Of a stretch of DNA of 9,926 bases, positions 1 to 5,548 are shown piece by piece. Under the pieces are notes generated by a model. That model was not told the DNA's origin and ran no database searches. It saw only the letters and a list, made by a program, of their open reading frames with translations. This DNA comes from Planctomycetota bacterium (GTDB lineage Bacteria > Planctomycetota > Phycisphaerae > Sedimentisphaerales > Anaerobacaceae), in NCBI GenBank assembly GCA_026386835.1, contig JAPLMV010000082.1, positions 1 through 9,926 on the forward strand, written 5' to 3'. Each line of letters starts with the position of its first letter. Positions within the stretch are counted from its first letter, which is position 1. Both the position numbers and the translations under genes were made by a program.

Positions 1-136
1 CTTAACTGTTCCCTCTGACATAAAGCGCTCCTTTGAACAACTTTCCAAAAACAAATTATTTTTTTGTGTGCTCCCCAACCACCTGCAGCTTTAGATGCAT
101 AGCTATGTGTTATGGAGTTTATTCTTTATTTTATAA

Positions 137-448
137 TTATTTCGTTTGAGCCGACTTCGTAGCAGCGACACCAAGGTTTTCTCTCATCAATCTGCCCATT
201 TTAAATTTAACCGTTCGCTTGGCAGGGACATCAACCCGCTCAAGAGTTTTGGGGTTCTGGGCTGTCCTTGCAACCCTTTTTCTTGTTTCGAAGACGCCGA
301 AGTCACGCAGCTCCAGACGATTATCCTTACACAGTTCCTTGGTAATGCCGTCGAGAAATGACTGGATTATACGCTTTACAAGAACCCTTTTTGCCTGCGT
401 ACGTTCTGCAATTTGGTCGATAAGTTCTTTCTTCGTAACTGTTGCCAT
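137..448 (-). CDS. HU/IHF-family histone-like DNA-binding protein
   Basis: This 103-residue protein is a small nucleoid protein of the HU/IHF fold, which dimerises and bends DNA. The N-terminal half (1-42) is the helical dimerisation part, beginning TKKELIDQIAERT. A beta-arm region follows with RDFGVF (48-53), the arm-tip pair N65-P66 that intercalates into DNA in this family, VPAKR (74-78), and the closing helix KMGRLMREN. The usual glycine before the NP pair is replaced (RTAQNP), and the C-terminus carries a short extension (VAATKSAQTK) beyond the roughly 90-residue core. The ATG start is supported by AGGGAG five bases upstream. The gene is monocistronic as far as can be seen and divergent from lepB. 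HU and IHF subunits cannot be told apart from sequence alone, so no symbol is given. The family call is secure. Confidence 0.95.
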   Translation of the reverse strand: MATVTKKELIDQIAERTQAKRVLVKRIIQSFLDGITKELCKDNRLELRDFGVFETRKRVARTAQNPKTLERVDVPAKRTVKFKMGRLMRENLGVAATKSAQTK

Positions 449-557
449 ATAGGCTCCCTTATTTTCAAGAAAGATTAGTTAATTGAGAAAATGGATTTTG
501 TTTGTCTTGGCAAAACGATTGCCTAAGAAACCAACATTTTTGATTGTCCAACAGGTC

Positions 558-587
558 ATAATAAATTCCCACAAAGCCGTAATTCAA
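558..587 (-). promoter_or_regulatory. Candidate promoter for the HU gene
   Basis: On the minus strand, TTGAAT (582-587) lies 18 bases upstream of TATTAT (558-563), a fair match to a housekeeping sigma promoter. It would give a leader of about 100 bases before the ATG at 448. The region is AT-rich, so chance matches are likely and the call is weak. Confidence 0.3.
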
Positions 588-908
588 TAAACAATCGCTC
601 TATAACCTGGTTTTATTCTGTTTTTGCATTAGTCGTAAAAACCAAAATTTACTGCAAAGACAGAAACATCAAGTATCGCAAGTCACTATACAACAAAGAC
701 TTCTATACAGCAAGCAAATTTTTCCTTTAAATTTTTTCTGCATCGAACAATGCTGCTTTACTTCATAGATAAACGATGCCTCTGAATAACTCGGATAGTT
801 GCAAATTAAGCCTCATTTTCGGCATAAAAACAAGACTAAAGGCAGAATATTGCCAGTTTTTCGGAGGTCTCAATTGTCTAATAAGATTCCACAAAAAAAA
901 ATAGTTTA

Positions 909-937
909 TTGACCTGATGAGGGTTTGCAGGCATAAT
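909..937 (+). promoter_or_regulatory. Candidate sigma-70-type promoter for lepB
   Basis: TTGACC (909-914) and CATAAT (932-937) are separated by exactly 17 bases. Each hexamer matches the housekeeping consensus at five of six positions. Transcription would start near 943 and give a leader of about 70 bases to the lepB ATG. This is the best two-box match seen in the intergenic region. It has not been tested against the true sigma consensus of this organism. Confidence 0.5.
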
Positions 938-951
938 CACGTTTCGTATTT

Positions 952-979
952 CGCCAGCCGAGTCCAGTTTTGGCAGGCG
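952..979 (+). promoter_or_regulatory. Stem-loop in the lepB leader
   Basis: CGCCAGCC (952-959) pairs with GGCAGGCG (972-979) in seven base pairs with one A-A mismatch, around a 12-base loop. It lies in the leader expected from the 909-937 promoter and about 33 bases before the start codon. It is not followed directly by a T-run, so it is not a standard terminator. A regulatory role is only a possibility. Confidence 0.35.
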
Positions 980-997
980 GTTGAGAAGAATTTTTGC

Positions 998-1006
998 TGA
1001 TATAAT
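998..1006 (+). promoter_or_regulatory. Extended -10 promoter abutting the lepB start codon
   Basis: TGATATAAT is a perfect extended -10 element (TGn followed by TATAAT). It ends seven bases before the start codon ATG at 1013, so initiation about six or seven bases downstream would begin the mRNA at or next to the A of the ATG. There is no good -35 at normal spacing; TTGAGA at 981-986 is only 14 bases away. It may be an alternative to the promoter at 909-937, or a chance match in AT-rich DNA. Confidence 0.4.
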
Positions 1007-1012
1007 AAAATT

Positions 1013-2530
1013 ATGAGTGAAACCCAGAAACCAAAATCTCACAAGCTCCATCACAATAGAGCCGAGGAAGTTGTAAATACCTTTGAGTGGCTGATAACTG
1101 CTTTTATACTGGCTTTTTTCTTTCGGGCGTTTGTGATGGAGGCATTTCGAATACCTACCGGCAGCATGGCTGATACGCTGATGGGGGCACACTTTCGGCT
1201 TTGTTGCCCGCAGTGCGGATATAAATATGAATATGGTTTTGACCCGCGGGAATACAAAGTGCCTCAGGATACCGTCCCTGCGGTGAATGTTGTACCGCCC
1301 CCTACCCGCTGCCCGAGTTGCGGCTACTATCCGTCATCAGGCACGGCTATGTCGGTATCGAATGGCGACAGAGTACTTGTCCTGAAATGTCTGTATCAAT
1401 TCCTTGAGCCGAAACAATGGGATGTGGTGGTTTTTAAAAATCCGCTTGAGCCGCAGATAAATTTCATAAAAAGGCTGATAGGCCGGCCGGGCGAAACACT
1501 GGAAATAATAGACGGCGATATTTACGTCAACGGCAAAATCAGCCGCAAACCCCCCAATGTTCAGGAAGAACAGTGGATGCCGGTATATGATAACGACTAT
1601 CAGCCGGTCAGGCCGAGGGAAGGCATATTTAACAGGCACGCCTGGCGTATGCCGTTTAATTTCGCAAATTCCGGTTGGGAGATTGACCCGAACAGCCCAG
1701 CGAAATTCCAGCTTAACAGCCCTGCCGACCAAATTAATACGATGAGTTACGACACTTCCGTCGGCAACGATTTCAGGACTGCTTACGCATACGACGATGT
1801 CAGGGAATACAGCCGAATGCCATACTGCAGTGACCTGATGGTACGTTTGTATGTTGCGTCAATGGCTTCATCGGGTCCATCTGGACGGCTCGGCATAAGT
1901 CTGAGCAAATATCAAAGCACATACAAGGCCTGGGTTGATTTGAAAGGCGAAATGGTAATTGCCAGGACACAGGAAAATGCAGACGTAATATTAAGCAGCA
2001 AGCCAATCACTATATCGGCCATGGATAAACCCATTGAATTAAAATTTGCCAATGTTGACCACCAACTGATTTTTGAATTCGGTGGGGAAAAACTGACTCA
2101 TGATTTGGGGCTGGGACCTAACGACGCCGGCAACAGAGAAACAAATGTTCTGCCGCAGGTAAATATTTTTGGTTCCGGCAAACTGACGGTTTCGCATCTG
2201 GCGATTTTCAGGGACATTCACTACACAGACGGCCCCGGGCGAGGCAGGGCAACCGAAGGAAACCCCATGAAGCTTGAAAAAGACGAGTTTTTCATGCTTG
2301 GCGACAACAGCCCAAATAGTGCTGACAGCAGATGGTGGCCTGAAAATGGAAAGGGCAATAACAGGGTATCCTATCGGCAGGGTATTGTGCCGCGGGAATA
2401 TCTGGTTGGCAAGGCGGTCTTTGTTTATTGGCCCAGTGGGTTTAAACCGTTTGAAAAATTCAGGTTTTCAATCGTCCCAAATATCGGCAGGATGCGGTTT
2501 ATTTGCGGGGGTTCGGATAAAAACCCGTAA
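1013..2530 (+). CDS. lepB: Signal peptidase I with zinc-ribbon and large beta-rich insertions
   Basis: This membrane-bound serine protease removes signal peptides from exported proteins using a Ser/Lys dyad. A transmembrane segment lies near residues 23-37. The nucleophile motif RIPTGSM has Ser51; GDRVLV (118-123) is the second box; the general base is Lys153 in NFIKRLIG; the last box is GDNSPNSADSRWW (430-442). At 505 residues it is about twice the usual bacterial length. One insertion (about 60-110) carries two CxxC pairs (C65/C68 and C100/C103) and looks like a zinc ribbon. A second of about 220 residues (roughly 190-415) is rich in predicted strands and may be a lectin-like sandwich. An in-frame TGA at 998-1000 and the need for the membrane anchor fix the start at 1013, although no Shine-Dalgarno sequence precedes it. 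The family call is secure; the roles of the insertions are inferred. Confidence 0.95.
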   Translation: MSETQKPKSHKLHHNRAEEVVNTFEWLITAFILAFFFRAFVMEAFRIPTGSMADTLMGAHFRLCCPQCGYKYEYGFDPREYKVPQDTVPAVNVVPPPTRCPSCGYYPSSGTAMSVSNGDRVLVLKCLYQFLEPKQWDVVVFKNPLEPQINFIKRLIGRPGETLEIIDGDIYVNGKISRKPPNVQEEQWMPVYDNDYQPVRPREGIFNRHAWRMPFNFANSGWEIDPNSPAKFQLNSPADQINTMSYDTSVGNDFRTAYAYDDVREYSRMPYCSDLMVRLYVASMASSGPSGRLGISLSKYQSTYKAWVDLKGEMVIARTQENADVILSSKPITISAMDKPIELKFANVDHQLIFEFGGEKLTHDLGLGPNDAGNRETNVLPQVNIFGSGKLTVSHLAIFRDIHYTDGPGRGRATEGNPMKLEKDEFFMLGDNSPNSADSRWWPENGKGNNRVSYRQGIVPREYLVGKAVFVYWPSGFKPFEKFRFSIVPNIGRMRFICGGSDKNP

Positions 2531-2556
2531 TGGCAAAAACGCTATTATATCAATTA

Positions 2557-2727
2557 TCAATTCGCTTTTCTGTGGTGGAGGCGATCAATTGCGACTGCAA
2601 GCACAATAATCAAACCGGTTACAATTTCCTGTCCTTTCGGCAAGCCTGTATGAAATAATTTTTCGTTGGTGCTATCATATTCGTTGTCAGCAACACTATT
2701 TAATAAGGACGACGTATGAAGAACCGA
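2557..2727 (-). pseudogene. Possible relic of a sugar ABC transporter permease C-terminus
   Basis: A minus-strand frame is open from the stop at 2728-2730 to the TGA at 2557-2559 and has no ATG. Its last residues read QEIVTGLIIVLAVAIDRL followed by a basic tail. This resembles the final membrane helix and basic end of ribose/simple-sugar ABC permeases of the BPD_transp_2 family. The residues before it (about 30) do not look like that family. This may be a leftover of a lost gene or a chance resemblance. It rests on remembered motif similarity only. Confidence 0.22.
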
Positions 2728-2896
2728 TTAAAACCAACAAAACAGGCCTGCGGAATTGTATTATGAAAGAATGTAGCGAGATTTTCTTTCGGTAGCAGAA
2801 CACCCACACGGCAAAGGCCCATGTGAATATACAAAGCATTATTAGAGTTATATATGCTACAAATTTGATGATTATATCAGGCCCTAATGTAATCAT
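2696..2896 (-). CDS. Small hypothetical membrane protein
   Basis: This is a 66-residue open frame. Residues about 10-33 form a strongly hydrophobic segment with aromatic residues (LIMLCIFTWAFAVWVFCY) closed by RKK, as in a membrane helix with a cytoplasmic positive end. A second hydrophobic stretch (about 51-65) ends at the C-terminus. AGAGGT lies about ten bases before the ATG at 2896 and could be a ribosome binding site. I do not recognise a family. It overlaps a different frame that may be a permease relic, so it could itself be a decayed gene end. It stands alone between lepB and the glycosidase-like gene, and its composition resembles the AT-rich background rather than the GC-rich neighbour. 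Confidence 0.4.
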   Translation of the reverse strand: MITLGPDIIIKFVAYITLIMLCIFTWAFAVWVFCYRKKISLHSFIIQFRRPVLLVLIGSSYVVLIK

Positions 2897-2944
2897 TGCG
2901 GAATGTACCTCTTTTCACGTCAATCCATCATTATTCTTCATTTT

Positions 2945-3079
2945 CTAAATTTTTTTAAGAGCTTTTCTACCGTCTACGAAATAGGCGAGAATCTCGATAC
3001 CAACTGCCGCTGAATAACTCGTTACTGTTGTTCCTAATTTAGCGGTCGTTCTTTGCCTGGCGAGGCGTTTTAACGTCAT
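2945..3079 (-). other. Short open frame overlapping the glycosidase 3' end
   Basis: This 44-residue frame starts at ATG 3079 inside the end of the glycosidase-like gene and runs beyond it to a TAG at 2945-2947. The part outside the neighbour reads like ordinary protein (KLGTTVTSYSAAVGIEIL, then AYFVDGRKALKKI), with AT-rich codons like the other host genes. No ribosome binding site is visible. It may be the C-terminal remnant of a gene interrupted by arrival of the GC-rich segment. I do not recognise the family, and chance cannot be excluded. Confidence 0.2.
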
Positions 3080-4805
3080 CGAGCACAGCTAGCAGCGTGT
3101 GATAATTATCGACGAGCAACCCTTCATAGCCGTGGCAGCCGCCCTTCCAATCGCGCCAGTCGCGCGACATGCCGTTCTCTCCAAAACCCTGGAAGCTGCC
3201 CTGTGCGTAGCCCGCCAGCATCGGATCCAAAATCCGGCGTGCTTCCTCAACGCGGCCCAGTTGGAAAAGTGCCTTGATAGTGTAGTAGCTCCAACAGCCG
3301 GTCGCGCCGCCGTTCTCGTAAAACTGGAAGCCATCGGAGCCATCCTCGAGCTTCGGCACGCCATGCACCTGCGGCGGCGTGTCGTGATAGACGTAGTCGC
3401 CTTTTTTGATAGGCACTAGATTGCCCGGCAATCCGAGGCTGAAGTTCGTGTAGCCGACTTCCTTCATCTTCGCCAGCAACCTATCCATGACGGCGTTGGC
3501 GGTATTGTCCTCGAGCAAGCCACAGGTGATAGCGACTCCCTGCACGAACGTGAACCAGTAATCGTGAAGTTGCCCATCGACGCTCTTCCAACCGACAAGC
3601 ACACCCGTGGCTGGATTCAAAAACGTCGGCGCATAAGCCGCGCGGAGCTTCTCGGCTTTTTCAACGAAAAACGTCTCGTCGTCGTCGTGGTTCAACTTGC
3701 GCGCCAGCTCCGCGAACATCCGGCAGGCACGATAAGCCAACGCATTGGCGTAGGCGTCTTCATGGCCGAAGTTGATACAGTCCCACCAGTTAGACGGACG
3801 TTTGTCGACCAAGGGTCGGTCGCCATAGTTGCCTGTGCCGGGATACTCAATCAGGCCGTTGCCGTTTTTGTCGGCGGCCATCATCTCACGCGCCCATGCG
3901 GCGAGTTTGGCGTAGTTGTCGCGGCCCCACTTCACGTCCTTACTGCCGTCCACATAGGTACACGCGGCGAGGAGCAGAGATGGAATCGAATCAAGTGAAG
4001 TCCACGGCGTTGGCCACGGCACCAGATCGGCGTCGACGGGCTTCATGCCATAACCGACCTGCCCATAACCCAGCACTCCGGCCAGATAACGATCGAGCGT
4101 CATACGGACGATGTCCAGAGCTGTGAGCCCTTCGGCCAGGGGCGGTGTGTGGCGGGCAATATCGGCATAGAGGAATAAACAAAAGGCGCACGAATCGCTG
4201 GACGCGTTGTTGGCGAGCATCTGCATGCGCGGGTTGACCTGGAAGATGTTCAGGTAATCGCGTCGGAAGCCGTCGTATAGCGGATTTTTCTCGATGCCCG
4301 GCAGCTTTGGGTATATCGCCGCCACTTCGAGCCGGTATTCGACATGCTGCTGTTGTGCCGTGGCCGCCGGGAACGCGACGCTCACAAATGGCGTCGGTAC
4401 CTGATATCGGCGCGCGTCGTAGTCGAGCATCACGCCATTGGCATTGGCGGTGATTCGCAGCGAACCCATGTCCGGCAAATGCAGCACGCACGGCAAGCTC
4501 ATCCGTCGCTCGCCCGGTTTCATCAACCCCAGCAAGGTGGCGTGATTGGCCTTCTGGTTGAACGCGAGAACGAACGGCGGCGCCTCCACGCCCGCGATGT
4601 AGTCCGAGTGCAACGTCAGCATCCGCTCGCTGCACGTGATTCGCCAGATTGGTTTGCCGTTCAGCGTGTAATTGAACCGTTCCTTCAGTTGCAACTCCGG
4701 CACCGCGACTGCATTCGTATCAGTCAGCACAGGATTCTGCTCCAACTTGCCCTGTCCCAGCGAATCCACTGCAAACCAAGTGAACGCCGGCCGCGTTGGC
4801 GACAA
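3039..4805 (-). CDS. Six-hairpin glycosidase-like protein, probably 5'-truncated
   Basis: This 588-residue protein resembles the (alpha/alpha)6-barrel glycoside hydrolases of the GH63/MGH1-like group. Residues about 40-190 look like an N-terminal beta-sandwich, and 190-580 like the helical barrel. Recognisable segments are DKNGNGLIEY (312-321), SNWWDCINFGHEDAYANALAYR (338-359; note W340, W341, D342, E349, D350), YENGGATGCWSYY (496-508) and CHGYEGLLVDNY (557-568). No substrate can be assigned. The only available start is TTG at 4805; an in-frame TAA lies about nine codons upstream, and there is no Shine-Dalgarno sequence or signal peptide. The codons between that stop and the TTG still read like protein (NSKHLAVG), so a 5' part has probably been lost. 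The gene is clearly richer in G and C than its neighbours, which suggests horizontal acquisition. It may be non-functional. Confidence 0.75.
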   Translation of the reverse strand: MSPTRPAFTWFAVDSLGQGKLEQNPVLTDTNAVAVPELQLKERFNYTLNGKPIWRITCSERMLTLHSDYIAGVEAPPFVLAFNQKANHATLLGLMKPGERRMSLPCVLHLPDMGSLRITANANGVMLDYDARRYQVPTPFVSVAFPAATAQQQHVEYRLEVAAIYPKLPGIEKNPLYDGFRRDYLNIFQVNPRMQMLANNASSDSCAFCLFLYADIARHTPPLAEGLTALDIVRMTLDRYLAGVLGYGQVGYGMKPVDADLVPWPTPWTSLDSIPSLLLAACTYVDGSKDVKWGRDNYAKLAAWAREMMAADKNGNGLIEYPGTGNYGDRPLVDKRPSNWWDCINFGHEDAYANALAYRACRMFAELARKLNHDDDETFFVEKAEKLRAAYAPTFLNPATGVLVGWKSVDGQLHDYWFTFVQGVAITCGLLEDNTANAVMDRLLAKMKEVGYTNFSLGLPGNLVPIKKGDYVYHDTPPQVHGVPKLEDGSDGFQFYENGGATGCWSYYTIKALFQLGRVEEARRILDPMLAGYAQGSFQGFGENGMSRDWRDWKGGCHGYEGLLVDNYHTLLAVLDDVKTPRQAKNDR

Positions 4806-4878
4806 GCCGACAGCGAGGTGCTTCGAGTTTTAATTCAACTGCAAAACACCTGGGGACGGAAATGGGGCGGTAATGGTC

Positions 4879-4907
4879 AAAAAAAACCAGAGAGCGTCTC
4901 TCTGGTT
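4879..4907 (-). terminator. Strong intrinsic terminator
   Basis: AACCAGAGAG (4885-4894) and CTCTCTGGTT (4898-4907) form a perfect ten-base-pair stem with a three-base loop. On the minus strand this is followed at once by eight T residues (A-run 4879-4886 on the plus strand). It therefore ends minus-strand transcription, either of the lipoprotein gene at 5089-5433 or of a separate small RNA from the stretch between them. It also isolates the glycosidase-like gene from upstream transcription. Confidence 0.85.
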
Positions 4908-5088
4908 ACATCCTCTTCTCTATTATGTCTACGAGGTTAACTGTGGGGCTCAGGCAGAAGGCCCTTAGTCGATGTTACTCGACATTCGCCCCATGAACTT
5001 TCTATCCATTCGGGTTCCCCGTTTCCTTCCTGCCTTTTGACAGACCATCAGCAAAGAAGAAACTCGGCTATTTTACACTTTTATAAAC
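4908..5088 (-). ncRNA. Structured 3' region or possible small RNA upstream of the terminator
   Basis: About 180 bases lie between the lipoprotein stop codon and the strong terminator, an unusually long 3' tail. On the minus strand it can fold into an outer TGGGGC/GCCCCA stem (4944-4949 with 4988-4993). This encloses a GTCGA/TCGAC hairpin (4968-4972 with 4979-4983) and a weaker GGC/GCC hairpin (4953-4963). A CGGG/CCCG hairpin lies further 5' (5011-5021). I could not match it to a known RNA family and saw no convincing promoter of its own. It may be a 3'-UTR-derived RNA or just a structured tail. Confidence 0.3.
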
Positions 5089-5433
5089 TTACTGAACCTT
5101 TGGTAGAGCATTTGCCTCTGCAGTGGCCTTGGCAGCTTTGGCTGCTTCAGCGGCGGCGGCGGCAGCCTTACTGGCTTCAGTGGCGGCCTTACTAGCTTCA
5201 TTTGTTGCTTTATTGGAAGCTTCAGTTGCTATCTTAGAAGTTTCGGTGGCAGCCTTGCCAGCTTCAGTGGCAGCTTTACCGGCTTCAGTGGCAGCCTTGC
5301 CAGCTTGAGTGGCAGTCTTACCAGCTGGCTCTGCGGGAGTAGACTTCTTGCAGCCGTTCACAGCGACCATCGCTACAAGCAACATCCCTGCCAGCAGAAC
5401 AATCATCCCTAATCTTACATTTTTACGTTCCAT
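5089..5433 (-). CDS. Alanine-zipper repeat lipoprotein
   Basis: This 114-residue small exported lipoprotein has a basic start (MERKNVR), a hydrophobic core (about 8-25) and a lipobox VNGC that places the lipidated cysteine at residue 28. The mature part is almost wholly low-complexity, built of seven-residue units AGKAATE and variants such as TSKIATE and ASKAATE, with one eight-residue unit. Alanine falls at two positions three apart in each unit, the a/d pattern of an alanine-zipper coiled coil as in Lpp- or OprI-type envelope lipoproteins. An elongated oligomeric helix anchored in a membrane is therefore likely. Unlike Lpp it does not end in lysine (ALPKVQ), so covalent attachment to peptidoglycan is not indicated. 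AAAGGA seven bases before the ATG supports the start. Its function is unknown; a role in envelope spacing is inference. Confidence 0.8.
   Translation of the reverse strand: MERKNVRLGMIVLLAGMLLVAMVAVNGCKKSTPAEPAGKTATQAGKAATEAGKAATEAGKAATETSKIATEASNKATNEASKAATEASKAAAAAAEAAKAAKATAEANALPKVQ
5242..5325 (-). repeat. Four tandem 21-bp units in the lipoprotein gene
   Basis: Four contiguous 21-bp copies start at 5242, 5263, 5284 and 5305 and differ from each other at only a few positions. Each encodes one seven-residue AGKAATE-type unit. More degenerate copies continue to about 5158. The near-identity of the central copies suggests recent expansion by slippage or recombination, so copy number may vary between strains. 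Confidence 0.8.
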
Positions 5434-5489
5434 CTTATTATCCTTTCAAAAATTAATATAGAAACAAAATAAGCCTGCTTAACAACCGA

Positions 5490-5517
5490 ATTATACCCCT
5501 GCCCAAACCAGATTCAA
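5490..5517 (-). promoter_or_regulatory. Candidate promoter for the lipoprotein gene
   Basis: On the minus strand TATAAT (5490-5495) is a perfect -10 hexamer. TTGAAT (5512-5517) lies 16 bases upstream, with TTGTTG (5515-5520) as an alternative at 19 bases. The start would be near 5483, giving a leader of about 50 bases. This suggests the lipoprotein gene is transcribed on its own rather than only as read-through from fabF. Confidence 0.5.
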
Positions 5518-5518
5518 C

Positions 5519-5542
5519 AAAAATCCCGCCTTATACTCGGCG
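5519..5542 (-). terminator. Weak candidate terminator after fabF
   Basis: CGCC (5527-5530) and GGCG (5539-5542) form a short stem with an eight-base loop a few bases after the fabF stop codon. On the minus strand a run of five T follows after GGA. The stem is only four base pairs, and the T-run overlaps the -35 area of the next gene's promoter. It may attenuate rather than end transcription. Confidence 0.3.
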
Positions 5543-5548
5543 TTATTT

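Larger units (their letters stand above)
449..1012. other. Divergent intergenic region between HU gene and lepB
   Basis: This is 564 bases of AT-rich sequence between two divergent genes. I find no credible coding frame here. Short frames that reach into lepB from the right are antisense shadows. It holds the candidate promoters listed separately. A short direct repeat, CTATACA at 686-692 and 703-709 (17-base spacing), lies near the middle and has no known meaning. No tRNA or obvious structured RNA was recognised. Confidence 0.6.
2531..3038. other. Gene-poor region between lepB and the glycosidase-like gene
   Basis: These 508 bases separate the convergent lepB and glycosidase-like genes. They contain a possible small membrane-protein gene and two open stretches that read like ends of proteins, listed separately. 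Apart from these I see no established gene, no RNA gene and no good terminator. The mix of partial frames suggests decayed coding sequence. Confidence 0.5.

Noticed and set aside
98..107. Perfect 10-bp palindrome CATAGCTATG downstream of the HU gene
   Set aside because: It is too short, lacks a loop, and no T-run follows in the minus direction. It is not a terminator, and chance occurrence is likely.
2502..2525. GGGTT/AACCC inverted repeat at the end of lepB
   Set aside because: It lies inside the coding sequence, the stem is short, and there is no T-run after it, so it is unlikely to be a terminator.
3089..4635. Several long open frames on both strands inside the glycosidase-like gene
   Set aside because: They are products of GC-rich sequence, which lacks stops in alternative frames. 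They show arginine/proline-rich or low-information sequence and overlap a frame with clear domain motifs.
4965..5048. 27-residue minus-strand frame rich in basic residues within the structured stretch
   Set aside because: It has no ribosome binding site, its family is unknown, and it overlaps the foldable region. There is not enough support to call a gene.
5123..5308. Plus-strand frame made of alanine/leucine/serine-valine repeats
   Set aside because: It is the antisense reading of the 21-bp repeats in the lipoprotein gene, whose own frame has a lipobox, a ribosome binding site and a promoter.
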